Source of the DNA: Fictibacillus nanhaiensis | GTDB lineage: Bacteria; Bacillota; Bacilli; Bacillales; Fictibacillaceae | Assembly: GCF_019801215.1 (NCBI RefSeq) | Contig: NZ_JAHVJO010000003.1 | Location: 124,001-188,000, forward strand | Length of the DNA: 64,000 nt | Direction of reading: 5' to 3' | Shown: positions 8,067-17,144 of the stretch, piece by piece | How positions within the stretch are numbered: the first letter of the stretch is position 1 | Layout of the letters: each line of letters starts with the position of its first letter | Position numbers and translations under genes: made by a program | The notes under the pieces: model-generated | What the model was told of the DNA's origin: nothing | Seen by the model: only the letters and a program-made list of their open reading frames with translations | The model's database searches: none

Positions 8067-8390
8067 TCATTTCACATCAATAACATGTTCGTTCTTCTTA
8101 TTACGGCTTCCCCTCGATGCGTCAATGAATAACACAAGTGCGGTTACGATGTGCATGAGCATTCCAAGGATCGGCACATAGCCCACTACTGAAGTAATCA
8201 ACCCTAATATACTTCCATGAAATCTTTCTTTTTGAACGATACAAATGATGAGTGTTACTAAATGAAGAAAGAACATGACTTGAAGCGGTGCCCAGGCCGA
8301 AGCTAAAATAATGGAACCTCCTAAGAAAGGAATTCCTAAAAATGCTTCAATTCCACCTGTCACCATTTTCAAGAGTCTCGACACATTCAT
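8067..8390 (-). CDS. Small integral membrane protein, unknown function
   Basis: A 107-residue protein with three to four hydrophobic segments (GIPFLGGSIILASAW, VMFFLHLVTLIICIV, ILGLITSVVGYVPILGMLMHIVTALVLFI) and a charged tail. The start is firm: AGGAGGTTGTCTC precedes the ATG. It runs in the same direction as its neighbours with short gaps and may share a transcript with the VanZ-type gene upstream. No named family recognised. Confidence 0.7.
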   Translation of the reverse strand: MNVSRLLKMVTGGIEAFLGIPFLGGSIILASAWAPLQVMFFLHLVTLIICIVQKERFHGSILGLITSVVGYVPILGMLMHIVTALVLFIDASRGSRNKKNEHVIDVK

Positions 8391-8413
8391 GAGACAACCT
8401 CCTCGATTAATTT

Positions 8414-8962
8414 CTATCCTATTTTACGGACGAATAAAGAAAAAGTTTCCTTTTTTGTGAGTTTTGAAGTAAGAGTAAAAGTAAATGCCCCTATCCCTGT
8501 TCCTGTCGTATTAAGAATGAGATCATCCACATCAAACGAACGATAGCCCATAAATAATTGACAAGTTTCCACCATCAATGAAACAACAAAGCCTATTCCG
8601 ACAGCTCTCCAACCCGTTATAGTATGAAATCGAAAAAGCAAAGCAAATCCAAGTGGAATAAACAAAATGATGTTTCCACCTATATTACGTAAAGGAACCA
8701 TATAATAAAAGTGATTGAGAGAACCCCGGATACTATCCAATGGAACCACATTATGTTTGACTACCATTTCGAATCCTGCATAAGGATTGAAAAAAGGAAA
8801 AGGGAATACCGTTAGAAGATAAATGAATGCAAGTGATAATGAAATTGTTAGCACCTTTAATTCTCTTTTTACTGAAAATCTTCTTTTCCATAATAGAATA
8901 ACACCTCGAAATAGTACCCAGAACAACAAAAACATCAACATCATTTCTTGAAAATCTCTCAC
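8414..8962 (-). CDS. VanZ-family membrane protein
   Basis: A 182-residue protein with about five membrane helices. The VanZ-like core is clear: NIGGNIILFIPLGFAL, then SLMVETCQLFMGYRSFDVDDLILNTTGTGIG, with the conserved E-x-x-Q and D-x-D-D-x-x-x-N motifs. VanZ domains occur in teicoplanin resistance clusters and widely in bacilli, where their role is not known. Nothing here points to glycopeptide resistance. The start is a GTG at 8962. An ATG seven codons in is an alternative. Confidence 0.88.
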   Translation of the reverse strand: MRDFQEMMLMFLLFWVLFRGVILLWKRRFSVKRELKVLTISLSLAFIYLLTVFPFPFFNPYAGFEMVVKHNVVPLDSIRGSLNHFYYMVPLRNIGGNIILFIPLGFALLFRFHTITGWRAVGIGFVVSLMVETCQLFMGYRSFDVDDLILNTTGTGIGAFTFTLTSKLTKKETFSLFVRKIG

Positions 8963-8998
8963 TGTTAAAACACAACCTTATTTTTCTTTCATCGTACC

Positions 8999-9028
8999 AA
9001 AAAACCTCCAGAAAATGGAGGTTTTTGT
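8999..9028 (-). terminator. Rho-independent terminator
   Basis: AAAAACCTCC pairs perfectly with GGAGGTTTTT around AGAAAAT. It is symmetrical, but the gene that needs it is the glutamine amidotransferase reading from the right on the minus strand. Confidence 0.6.
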
Positions 9029-9036
9029 AAATGTAT

Positions 9037-9786
9037 CTATTTTGATTTTTTTGCTGCTTCTATAAAAGTCTTAATAATTTCCATCATATTTTCATTTTCA
9101 TGTCGCAGCTCTTCAGGATGCCATTGAGTGCCTAATAAAAATGACTCCTCTTGATTTTCTAACTCCAGCGCTTCTATGACACCGTCTTCTGCTCTTGCGG
9201 CTATTTTCAATCCCTTTCCAACCTTACCGATCGCTTGATGATGGAAACTGTTCACGTCCACTTTCTTTTCTCCAACAATTTTATAAAGCAGGGTATCCTC
9301 ATCAATCTCTACCGTGTGTGATGGTTCTGTTCTTGTTGTTGATAACTGAAAGTGGTTGATGCTGTCGTCTAACTCACTTTTTACGTCTTGTACGATTGTC
9401 CCTCCAAAGCTCACATTTAATAAATGATAACCCCGGCACATCGCTAAAATTGCTTTGTTTTCTTTTCTTGCTTCTTTGACTAATTGCATCTCAAAATCAT
9501 CTCGGTGTTTATTTACTTTTTTCGCATTCGGATGAGGCTGTTCTCCATAAGTAATCGAGCTGATGTCTTCCCCTCCTGTAAAGATAAATCCGTCACAAAG
9601 CTTCGCATAATGAGCTGCTTCTTCGGGCTTTCCTATTGGAATAACAATAGGAATCCCCCCGCCATCTCTAACGGTTTCAGCAAATTTATTATAAACGACG
9701 ACAGTTGGTATGGATTGTGTCTCGTTTTCTATCGTATTAATGGTCATAATTGTACTTGTAAGTCCAATCAAAGGTTTATTTTCCAT
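9037..9786 (-). CDS. Class I glutamine amidotransferase-like hydrolase (peptidase C26, PuuD-like)
   Basis: A 249-residue cytosolic hydrolase of the gamma-glutamyl-gamma-aminobutyrate hydrolase family. The nucleophile elbow is AILAMCRGYHLLNVSFGG (Cys), and the His-Glu pair is in GTQWHPEEL. GGEDISSITYGEQPH is also typical of the family. The natural substrate is a gamma-glutamyl amide. Gamma-Glu-GABA is known only for the E. coli member, so the exact substrate is uncertain. I chose MENKPLIGL at 9786, with AGGAAG upstream. The frame is open to 9870, but that extension has no ribosome site and an uncharacteristic sequence. Single-gene unit. Confidence 0.9.
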   Translation of the reverse strand: MENKPLIGLTSTIMTINTIENETQSIPTVVVYNKFAETVRDGGGIPIVIPIGKPEEAAHYAKLCDGFIFTGGEDISSITYGEQPHPNAKKVNKHRDDFEMQLVKEARKENKAILAMCRGYHLLNVSFGGTIVQDVKSELDDSINHFQLSTTRTEPSHTVEIDEDTLLYKIVGEKKVDVNSFHHQAIGKVGKGLKIAARAEDGVIEALELENQEESFLLGTQWHPEELRHENENMMEIIKTFIEAAKKSK

Positions 9787-9943
9787 TTTGTATACTTCCT
9801 CTCGTTTGAACGGCTTCCTCATATTTATCCCAATCTGATGTTTTCTAAACCCTAGGTACTTAATATCCAAATATAGGTAGTTTTCTCCCCCTCCATTTCG
9901 TACACTATGAATATAACGTTTTACTTGGAAGTGGGGTTTTACA

Positions 9944-10168
9944 ATGAAGCTTTGTCCACACTGCCGGTCAGATTTGATCGAACGTAATAACTTTTATTGG
10001 GTAAAGATTCCGATTGCCATTATTTTATTGTTTATTCCGTTTGGCTTTTTTATTTGTTGGGTGCCATTCGTTATATCAGGTGACTACGAATGTAAAAATT
10101 GCAGAAGAAGTTTTACAAATGCAAAAGAGGTTGACTGGAGAGAATTCGAGAAAATGAAGCAAAGTTAA
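9944..10168 (+). CDS. Small zinc-ribbon membrane protein
   Basis: A 74-residue protein with a CPHC pair at residues 4-7 and a CKNC pair at about 51-54, forming a split zinc ribbon. Two hydrophobic stretches (IPIAIILLFIPFGFFICWVPFVI) separate them. The two metal half-sites flank a membrane hairpin and so face the same side. Function unknown. It is followed by a strong terminator. Confidence 0.75.
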   Translation: MKLCPHCRSDLIERNNFYWVKIPIAIILLFIPFGFFICWVPFVISGDYECKNCRRSFTNAKEVDWREFEKMKQS

Positions 10169-10202
10169 AAAGGAGATAAGGTAAGGTCAAAAAAAAAATA
10201 AA

Positions 10203-10243
10203 GACATCGCATGATATAAACATGCGATGTCCTTGTTTTTTAT
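10203..10243 (+). terminator. Rho-independent terminator
   Basis: GACATCGCATG pairs perfectly with CATGCGATGTC around ATATAAA and is followed by CTTGTTTTTTATT. It ends the zinc-ribbon gene. Confidence 0.88.
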
Positions 10244-10294
10244 TCATTATGAGAGAAACCGGTAAAACTTAACCGGTTGTTCAGTAGCCCTCCA

Positions 10295-10480
10295 TTATTG
10301 CAGGGGGCTTTGTGGTCTATTGGCCGAATATTTAAGTTCAATGTCACCGTTTTCTTTAACACTTTTGACAATATAGGTTTTCTCAATGCCTTGTTCGGTA
10401 TTGTGAAAAGTTATTCTATCGCCCTCTTCAAATTGAGAAGTACCTGTGTCCCAAATTTTTTCATCATCATGTTTCCTCAT
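10295..10480 (-). CDS. Small hypothetical protein
   Basis: A 61-residue charged protein with no signal peptide or membrane helix. The ATG has AAGGGGTGATGGGG upstream, a good ribosome site, and the composition (GDRITFHNTEQGIEKTYIVKSVKENGDIEL) looks like a small beta-barrel. I do not recognise a family. A hairpin AAACCGGT/AACCGGTT lies 20-40 bp after the stop but lacks a T-run. Confidence 0.6.
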   Translation of the reverse strand: MRKHDDEKIWDTGTSQFEEGDRITFHNTEQGIEKTYIVKSVKENGDIELKYSANRPQSPLQ

Positions 10481-10869
10481 TACCCCATCACCCCTTGTTC
10501 CGAATAATCAGCCGATTTAAATATGCAAGACAACAATCATTTCCCTGTTGAAAGAAAAAATAATCACTAAAATGAAGAATTAAGTCTTATGATGCATATT
10601 TTGCTCCTCGTTATTGAGAATCCAGTGTATATTCTCCATCGAACACTGGGGATAAAGTCCGGCTCAATATCGGATTAGGTATGTCGAAGTATTAAAAATC
10701 GAAACTCTCTCACCAACCGGTTTTGACAAGAATTTATGGACACCTTTACCGTGACATAAAAAATTATGCGAATGATGTAAAATATAGGCGCCTTGACTCA
10801 TTATTCGACTCAAATGACGATTTCCCTTTATTTTAATTAAATTCGTTAAATAATTAGTTTGTAAATTTT
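10481..10869. other. 389-bp gap without a recognisable gene
   Basis: AT-rich. It contains a 7-bp perfect hairpin CCAGTGT/ACACTGG at about 10622-10650 without a T-run, and a TTGACA at about 10725 without a matching -10. No open frame with a ribosome site was found on either strand. Confidence 0.4.
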
Positions 10870-12540
10870 TTAAACAGACAGTAATTCTAATTCTTGGGCA
10901 ACGAATTCCATAATTTGCGAAATGGTTTCAGGTGAAAAATCAAACGTGATTCCAGCTGCCTTGTATACTTCAGGAAGTGATTTGGAACTTCCAAGCTGCA
11001 ACGCCTTTCTGTAATTTTCGATCGTCTCAATAGGATTTTCTTTATACAACTTATACATTTGAAGTGCACCTAGTTGAGCAATTGCATATTCAATAAAGTA
11101 ATATGGAAGCTCGAAAATATGTAGAATATACATCCACTCTTTTTCCTTCAAGTCCTCAAAACCATCCCATTGAACAATCGTTGCATTGTATCTGTCCTTT
11201 AACTCCCCAAACTTTTTATTGCGTTCTTCCCACGAATGGTTCGGGTTTTGATAAAGCCAATGCTGGAACTGATCAACAACCATAAAAAACGGCAGTCCCA
11301 TAACAGCCTGTTTCAATTGGTCTTTTTTTGCACGATTCAGCTCTTCTTCACTTTTGTAGAATGCATCCCATCGATCCATCGTAAAGAATTCCATACTCAT
11401 GCTTGCCAATTCTGCGGACTCCATGGGAATCTGTTTATACGTATATAATTCTTGATCTCTCTTCATCAAATCATGAATGGCATGACCCATTTCATGCATA
11501 AACGTTAGAAGATCTCCTTGTGTGTTGTTCATATTCATAAAAATAAAAGAAAGTCCCGTCTCAGGTAAAGGTTCACAAAAACCACCTTGTGTTTTCCCTT
11601 TGCGGCTTGTTAAATCCAGCAGTCCTTTTACATTCATTTCATGTACGAGTGTCCCAAAACCTGGATGTATCTCCCCTAAGACAGCAGCGGATTTGTTTAC
11701 TAATTCTTCTGCTGATTCAACGGGCTTCAAAGGTTTCTTGCCAAGAGGTTCTCCCCTCATGTCCCATGGTTTGTATACTTCAACCTGTAATTCCTTCTTA
11801 TGCTCTTTCTCTAATTGGAGAGCGAGTGGCATCACATGTTCACGAATCGATTCTGCTAGCTGTGTGCAATCTTCAGGAGTATAATCAAAGCGGTTGTACT
11901 TATTGAACATATAATCAGCAAAACTGCTTAAACCTGTATTTTCTGCTTTTTTTACCCGAAGCCGAATGAGTTCATCCATTAGTTTTTGAAGCGTTACTTC
12001 CTCTTTCAGGATAGGAGCATATATGGCCTCCATCGCCTTTTTACGTATATCACGATCTGGATTCTGAAAATGCTCGAAAAGGTCACTAACCGTAACTTCT
12101 TCACCCTCCCAAATCGCTGTCATACTGCCGGTCGTTTCGAAGTATTGATTTACGATCCTGTCTTCTTCCTTTTCAATCTCTATATTGGCTTCTTGAAAAA
12201 GAGCAAATTGCGTTCTCAGCTTCTTCTTAAATTCCCCGTACTCTTCATCAGACAGAGTGGCTAAGAAAGGAGATTCAAGAACCTTTTCATCCAATAAAGA
12301 TTGATACTTCTTAAAAAGAGGCTTTATGTGCTCCTGATCAAACTCATAACGTTGTTTGTTTTCCTCACTATCACTTTGGCATTGAAAAGCAATATAATGC
12401 TTTAACAGATTTTCTTCAACTTTTTCATACCATTTCTTTTGCTCTGCTAAGAAAGTCTTTAACTCTTTTTCAGAACCTATCTTTTGGTCAAGTAGATGAT
12501 CGAATTCCTGTTTTAAAAGCTCCACTTGCTGCTCACTCAA
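10870..12540 (-). CDS. M3-family oligoendopeptidase
   Basis: A 556-residue cytosolic zinc metallopeptidase of the thimet oligopeptidase/PepF clan, which cleaves short peptides. The zinc site HEMGH is in LLTFMHEMGHAIHDLM, and the third ligand glutamate is expected in the following ESAELASMSMEFF helix. The M3 C-terminal part (FELPYYFIEYAIAQLGALQMYKLY) is complete. The start is most likely TTG at 12540 with GGGAGG 7 nt upstream. A further in-frame TTG at 12555 overlaps this ribosome site. The gene stands alone. Confidence 0.93.
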   Translation of the reverse strand: MSEQQVELLKQEFDHLLDQKIGSEKELKTFLAEQKKWYEKVEENLLKHYIAFQCQSDSEENKQRYEFDQEHIKPLFKKYQSLLDEKVLESPFLATLSDEEYGEFKKKLRTQFALFQEANIEIEKEEDRIVNQYFETTGSMTAIWEGEEVTVSDLFEHFQNPDRDIRKKAMEAIYAPILKEEVTLQKLMDELIRLRVKKAENTGLSSFADYMFNKYNRFDYTPEDCTQLAESIREHVMPLALQLEKEHKKELQVEVYKPWDMRGEPLGKKPLKPVESAEELVNKSAAVLGEIHPGFGTLVHEMNVKGLLDLTSRKGKTQGGFCEPLPETGLSFIFMNMNNTQGDLLTFMHEMGHAIHDLMKRDQELYTYKQIPMESAELASMSMEFFTMDRWDAFYKSEEELNRAKKDQLKQAVMGLPFFMVVDQFQHWLYQNPNHSWEERNKKFGELKDRYNATIVQWDGFEDLKEKEWMYILHIFELPYYFIEYAIAQLGALQMYKLYKENPIETIENYRKALQLGSSKSLPEVYKAAGITFDFSPETISQIMEFVAQELELLSV

Positions 12541-12642
12541 GGTAATCCCTCCCAAATCATTCTATCTTTCACTCTATCACAAAACAGAGTATCATTTGTA
12601 ATAGATTACCATGTTACTTACTTACTATGAATGTCTGACCGT

Positions 12643-12694
12643 AACAAAAAAGCTAACTCATTCTAGGGCGGTTTTCCCTCCATTGAGTTAGCTC
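12643..12694 (-). terminator. Rho-independent terminator
   Basis: On the minus strand AGCTAACTCA pairs with TGAGTTAGCT, with an inner GGGAAAACCGCCC-like loop, followed by TTTTTTG. It ends the 5'-nucleotidase-family gene. Confidence 0.82.
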
Positions 12695-12703
12695 TCTTCA
12701 TTT

Positions 12704-14113
12704 CTATACGGACGTTCTTGAATATGCATCCTTTTTCTTCATTGCATTCATAAACAAATCTTTAACCATGATATCTTTACCAATCTCTATCAACCTGTTT
12801 CCCTCGACACTTGGATACCCGCAAACTTCTTCGTAGAGAAGAGGAGTTCCCGTGCCTACCGTATAAACTTTTGTGTCCTCTACCTTCTCACCATTTACAC
12901 GTATATCAGTTGCACTTCCATTTCCTTCTGTCCAACTTACTCCTGAAAATTCTAGTTTTCCAATGGGGATACCATGTGGCCGGAATCCACTACCATATAC
13001 ACGTTTAGATGTAATGGTTTCGTCATACGTTTCGCCAATGAGGCCTGTAAGCTGTTTACCCGTTACCTCCATCAATACAGGTGTGTGCATGCTTTTACAA
13101 ACATCCAGCACGCCGCCTTTTGTAATATCTCCCCGTTTTAACCCTTCTGTTACTCCTCCACCATACATGATCCCGATATCAGAACCCCAGAACTCTTTTA
13201 AACTATGAGCTGTCATTTTAACAAGTTCTTCATGTGAGAGGTCATGTTTGGAATGATAAATTACCTCTGATAAAAATTGAACAGCCTGTTGCCTTCCTTT
13301 TTCCACTACTGCTTCTAACTGTGGGTCAACTTCATCATCCAATGTTATTTTGGTAAGATTTCCATGATGACTCACTACTTTCTTTTTCTCACTGTCCACT
13401 GTAATTCTTAACTCACCCACATATTGTCCGTAGCAACCTGCTTGTACGATGATTACATCTGAAACAACTTCTGGTTTTTCAATAACGGTATGTGTATGAG
13501 CGCCAACAATTACGTCTACTATTCCTGACAATTCTTTTGCCAGTTTCCGGTCTACATCGTACCCCATATGAGAAAGAAAGATTATCACATGTGCGCCATC
13601 TTCTTTTAATTTTTTTACCGTTGATTTTATCGTATTCAGCGTATGTCGATTTCGAAAGCCGTGTTTCTGCTCATACACATCTTCAAATTGATCTGTTGCA
13701 CCAAACATACCAATTTTAAGTGACTTTCCAACCTCAAGAAGCAAAGACTCTTTCATACCACCGATCGTTGAGCCGTCCTCTTCTTCCAAGTTGAGCATGA
13801 GCCACGGTACTTTTGAATCTTTGCTTAATTGTCTGATCTTCTCTTTCGATGTGCGCAACAGTTCATTATTTCCGACTGACATCGCATCATATCCAGCTGC
13901 AAAGAGCATATCCAGATGAATATACCCTTCCGTTGCCAGACATTCACTCATACTCATATCCATATGATCGCCGCCATCAACAACGATAACTTTTTCATTT
14001 TGGCGTTCTAGTTCTTGTTTTCTCTTTTTTATAAATGCAGACTGCCTTAGCGCAAGATCATAATGTCCATGCAAGTCGTTCGTGTGAAGAATCGTAAGTG
14101 TTTCTTTCATCAT
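12704..14113 (-). CDS. Bifunctional metallophosphatase/5'-nucleotidase-family protein (YunD-like)
   Basis: A 469-residue protein with an N-terminal calcineurin-like metallophosphatase domain (LHTNDLHGHY, VVDGGDHMD, SVGNNEL, FLSHMGYDVD, VGAHTHTVIE) and a C-terminal 5'-nucleotidase domain. These enzymes hydrolyse nucleotides or nucleotide sugars. Unlike UshA there is no signal peptide, so it acts in the cytosol, as for the Bacillus YunD type. The usual GNHE metal motif reads GNNE here, which may shift activity. Two consecutive ATGs follow GGGGGG, and the first is used here. The substrate is unknown. Confidence 0.88.
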   Translation of the reverse strand: MMKETLTILHTNDLHGHYDLALRQSAFIKKRKQELERQNEKVIVVDGGDHMDMSMSECLATEGYIHLDMLFAAGYDAMSVGNNELLRTSKEKIRQLSKDSKVPWLMLNLEEEDGSTIGGMKESLLLEVGKSLKIGMFGATDQFEDVYEQKHGFRNRHTLNTIKSTVKKLKEDGAHVIIFLSHMGYDVDRKLAKELSGIVDVIVGAHTHTVIEKPEVVSDVIIVQAGCYGQYVGELRITVDSEKKKVVSHHGNLTKITLDDEVDPQLEAVVEKGRQQAVQFLSEVIYHSKHDLSHEELVKMTAHSLKEFWGSDIGIMYGGGVTEGLKRGDITKGGVLDVCKSMHTPVLMEVTGKQLTGLIGETYDETITSKRVYGSGFRPHGIPIGKLEFSGVSWTEGNGSATDIRVNGEKVEDTKVYTVGTGTPLLYEEVCGYPSVEGNRLIEIGKDIMVKDLFMNAMKKKDAYSRTSV

Positions 14114-14129
14114 AACCCCCCGTTTATTC

Positions 14130-14522
14130 TTAGCAATTACAGATCATGACCACATTTCCATCAGGATCTTCTACATTGAACCAAGCAACTTCTTTATGCC
14201 ACTGAATTTCTGACAGTATTTTTATTTTCTTTTCTTTGATATCCTCAAAAGCTGCGTCAATGTCTGGAGCAAATAAATTAAACATAGGCCCTGATCCTGG
14301 TGCTCGGTGAAAGGAGGGGTCAAATGTATGATCGTCAAGTGATAAACCAGTTTGTCCTGTAACTGGAATGTTATGAACGGGAGACTCGACAGCATCAAGA
14401 TTAATGGTTATTCCTAAAACGGCAGCATACCATTCTACCGATTTCTTTAGATCAGAAACATGCACAAATACGTTATTGATGTGACTTTGAATAGGGGCAA
14501 TGCTCGTTACTTTATCATTCAT
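14130..14522 (-). CDS. VOC/glyoxalase-family protein
   Basis: A 130-residue single-module vicinal oxygen chelate protein (FVHVSDLKKSVEWYAAVLG at the start, WFNVEDPDGNVVMICN at the end). The histidine and glutamate metal positions of glyoxalase I are only partly kept, so a specific reaction cannot be given. It lies 42 nt downstream of the TIM-barrel gene and 16 nt upstream of the 5'-nucleotidase gene, all co-directional. The start follows AGGAGGAAATCAA. Confidence 0.82.
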   Translation of the reverse strand: MNDKVTSIAPIQSHINNVFVHVSDLKKSVEWYAAVLGITINLDAVESPVHNIPVTGQTGLSLDDHTFDPSFHRAPGSGPMFNLFAPDIDAAFEDIKEKKIKILSEIQWHKEVAWFNVEDPDGNVVMICNC

Positions 14523-14565
14523 TTGATTTCCTCCTCATGATTTGAATTATTTATGAAGCATTTTC

Positions 14566-15324
14566 TTACTTCAATAAAAGAGCTTTTATGTTTTGTACTC
14601 CTTGTTCAACTTCTTTGAGTGGATTTCCTTGAAAATGTTCTTGTTCTATCACACAATAATCCACTTGTTGCTCATCAGCCAATTGAATGAATCCTTTCAA
14701 GTCCAAAATGCCTTTTCCTGCAATCGTACTTGTTTTTTCATTCCCTTTTTTAACCATGTCTTTTAGATGGAAAGATACACATCGGCGGTTGTACGTTCTG
14801 AGAAGTTCTTCAGGTTCAAACCCGGCGAATTTTGCCCAATATGTATCCAGTTCCATTTTTACAAGCTCAGGATCGGTTTCACGATAAACCACATCAAACG
14901 GCATCTCACCATCCATTTCATAAAACTCAAAATCGTGATTATGATAAGCCACACGTATCCCATATTCCTTTGCTCTTAATCCTGCTTCGTTTAACGTTTC
15001 TGCTACTCTTTTGTAATCATCGATCGACTTGCGCTGTTCTTCTGTTAAATAAGGCATAATCATTAAATCATTCCCTAACAAAAGCTGATCTTCCATCTGA
15101 CGTTTGTAAGCCTCTCCTGAAAAACGGTCGAGTGGAATGTGTGCGCCAGCCACTGTCAAACCAGTTGAATCAAGAACTTCCTTCACTTCTTTTGCTGCTA
15201 TTCCAAAAAGACCAGCAAACTGGACACTGTCGTAGCCCATGGATTTTACAGTCTCAAGTGTCCCAAGCAAATCTTTTTCTGCTTCAGATTGAATGGAGTA
15301 TAGTTGTAGTCCAATTTTACGCAT
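14566..15324 (-). CDS. Sugar phosphate isomerase/epimerase (AP endonuclease 2-like TIM barrel)
   Basis: A 252-residue TIM-barrel protein of the xylose isomerase-like family, which handles sugars, inositols and hydroxypyruvate. Metal-site segments are visible: VAYHNHDFEF, VKMELDTYWAKFAG, CVSFHLKDM and DYCVIEQEHF. The length is normal. AAAGGAGACAACAACA precedes the ATG. It probably forms a transcript with the downstream VOC and 5'-nucleotidase genes. The substrate is not predictable. Confidence 0.85.
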   Translation of the reverse strand: MRKIGLQLYSIQSEAEKDLLGTLETVKSMGYDSVQFAGLFGIAAKEVKEVLDSTGLTVAGAHIPLDRFSGEAYKRQMEDQLLLGNDLMIMPYLTEEQRKSIDDYKRVAETLNEAGLRAKEYGIRVAYHNHDFEFYEMDGEMPFDVVYRETDPELVKMELDTYWAKFAGFEPEELLRTYNRRCVSFHLKDMVKKGNEKTSTIAGKGILDLKGFIQLADEQQVDYCVIEQEHFQGNPLKEVEQGVQNIKALLLK

Positions 15325-15349
15325 TGTTGTTGTCTCCTTTTATGTGGTT

Positions 15350-15808
15350 TTATAAAATTTTGTTCATCGAGATCGCTGCAGGGAAGTAACCCAGTTTTTT
15401 ATAAAGTTCAAGAGCGTTCTCATTGCTGCCAAATACATTTAGACCAAGTGAAGCAACATTTACCTTTTTTGCTTCTTCTTCAAAAAACGTTAATGCGACT
15501 TTTGCGATGCCTTGCCTTCTGAATTTCTCGAGAATAAAAATATGATACAAATATGCTTTGTTTTCTTTAGCATCTACGTGATACCAGAGATAACCTGCTA
15601 TTTCATTCTTCTTCTTTACATGATAAAAATAATGCCCTTCTGTTTGCACACCATCTGGAAGCAGCTTTTCCATCTGTTGTTCTGCATCTTCTGTCGCTGT
15701 TTCTAAAGAGATGAGAAAGTGTGTGGCGATGTCCTGCGCATAATCCGGCAGCATAAATTCCATATAGTCTTGATAGGCTTTCTCGTTCATTCTCTCAAAC
15801 GTTATCAT
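15350..15808 (-). CDS. GNAT-family N-acetyltransferase
   Basis: A 152-residue GNAT protein. The acetyl-CoA loop reads EKFRRQGIAKVAL (Q/RxxGxA), followed by the typical LGLNVFGSNENALELYKKLGY end. Substrate unknown. AAGGAG lies upstream of the ATG, and the gene sits 13 nt after the esterase gene, so the two are likely co-transcribed. Confidence 0.88.
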   Translation of the reverse strand: MITFERMNEKAYQDYMEFMLPDYAQDIATHFLISLETATEDAEQQMEKLLPDGVQTEGHYFYHVKKKNEIAGYLWYHVDAKENKAYLYHIFILEKFRRQGIAKVALTFFEEEAKKVNVASLGLNVFGSNENALELYKKLGYFPAAISMNKIL

Positions 15809-15821
15809 GATTGTGAACTCC

Positions 15822-16592
15822 TTATTTCATTAAATATTGTATGATCTCAGGCATTCTTTCCCGCCATGATGATTCATGATGTTTTCCACCACTTACAACT
15901 TCAAAACGCAAATCAAATTCTTTTTTCTTTAATTTTTCATAAACACTTTCCAATGATTTGATTTGACGGTCTGACCCCTCTTTTGATGAGTCCTCTTCTG
16001 TTCCTATATCCATATAAAACTTTTTGATTCCAGTCATATCACTCTGTTCTATAAAACTCTCAATCTCTTCTTGGTTAAACCAATAAGATGGCGAAAGACT
16101 GGCCACTTTTCCAAAAATGTTGGGATAGCGACAGGCTGCATATGTAGAGATCAATCCGCCCATGGAGCTTCCTGCCAACAACGTTTGATCAGGCATTGTC
16201 CGATACTTTTCCTCAATTAATGGCTTCACGGTATGAATAAGGAACGCCATATACGCGTCTCCTTTTCCGCCAAATTCCTCATCTACCTTAAGAAGTTCAG
16301 GTCCGACTTCCGTGTTCACCCAAGGACCATACTCATTTAATCGTTCATTTCCTTCATGGTTACAATCGATGCCAACAATAATTAATGGTGTTTGACTTTC
16401 TCGTAAAAAGTCAGCCAAACCCCAAGAGGCGCCATAGCTAGCATCTTCATCTCGAAATAGATTTTGTCCATCATGCATGTATAAAACGGGATAACTTTCT
16501 TTGGACGCTTCATACCCTTCAGGTAAACAAACGCGGATCATTCTTTCCTCCCAGCCGAATTGTTCAATTTGAATCTTGAATTCTTGTAACAT
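15822..16592 (-). CDS. Esterase of the Fes/esterase-D family (alpha/beta hydrolase)
   Basis: A 256-residue cytosolic alpha/beta hydrolase. The nucleophile serine is in LLAGSSMGGLIS (GxSxG), the aspartate probably in FYMDIGTEED, and the histidine in SGGKHHESSWRERMP. The family includes siderophore esterases such as Fes/BesA and many carboxylesterases. A siderophore role is possible since the window encodes a hydroxamate siderophore operon, but that is 35 kb away and the link is speculation. The ATG is preceded by TAGGAG. Confidence 0.85.
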   Translation of the reverse strand: MLQEFKIQIEQFGWEERMIRVCLPEGYEASKESYPVLYMHDGQNLFRDEDASYGASWGLADFLRESQTPLIIVGIDCNHEGNERLNEYGPWVNTEVGPELLKVDEEFGGKGDAYMAFLIHTVKPLIEEKYRTMPDQTLLAGSSMGGLISTYAACRYPNIFGKVASLSPSYWFNQEEIESFIEQSDMTGIKKFYMDIGTEEDSSKEGSDRQIKSLESVYEKLKKKEFDLRFEVVSGGKHHESSWRERMPEIIQYLMK

Positions 16593-16686
16593 TTTAGTCT
16601 CCTAACATCGTTTCTTGTAAACCATTATATATCATAATAATCTTTATATAGTAAAATAATGGGTTGAAAATAAAATGGAGGTCCAA

Positions 16687-17074
16687 ATGAAAACGTATCT
16701 TAAAGGTGCTCCCATGTCTTACCTTCTTTTTTCTTTTACCTTATTTCTTTTTTCAGTAACAAGTAGCGATGATTTGGGTTTTTACATTCATAATCATCTA
16801 TGCTTTTCCTATCGTTTACACAGTTTGTTTGGCAACTGAAGGGATCATTGCTTTTAGTCAACTAAGATGGGCTGACCGGACGTTTGAATGGGTCATTGTC
16901 CCTGCAGCACTTCTAGTTAGTACTCGTTTTTGGAATGCGCCCCCTCTATATGTTTCCATTTTCGCTGGTGCTTTTGGCTACTTCATTGGTCGCAGGCTCC
17001 CTGACAATTCAATTGTTTTTGCAATCACGCTCTTACCCTTTCTTATCTTACTTTTTCTTTTCAAGATTTCTTAA
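16687..17074 (+). pseudogene. Small polytopic membrane protein gene with an apparent frameshift
   Basis: A strong GGAGGTCCAA-ATG start at 16687 opens a frame encoding MKTYLKGAPMSYLLFSFTLF and one hydrophobic helix, then runs into low-complexity nonsense. The +1 frame is open from 16760 (QVAMIWVFTFIIIYAF...) to a TAA at 17072-17074 and encodes three further helices and a normal LLFLFKIS end. Deleting one A in GTAACAAG near 16757-16762 fuses them as LFLFSV-QVAMIWV. The second frame has no ribosome site of its own before its first ATG at 16769. This suggests one four-helix protein of about 128 residues disrupted by one base, or a sequence error. Family unknown. Confidence 0.6.
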
Positions 17075-17144
17075 AAGCGCTAAAATTTGTATACACTCGT
17101 TTATTTCTTGGAACGGTTTCGTTTTCCCTCCACGTAATTTATCT

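Noticed and set aside
10481-10869. Riboswitch or small RNA in the gap upstream of the M3 peptidase terminus
   Set aside because: Only a 7-bp hairpin and an unpaired TTGACA are visible. No known riboswitch core or terminator follows.
11522-11906. Plus-strand frames of 105-120 codons opposite the M3 peptidase
   Set aside because: They are shadows of an intact, well-recognised gene, with no ribosome site.
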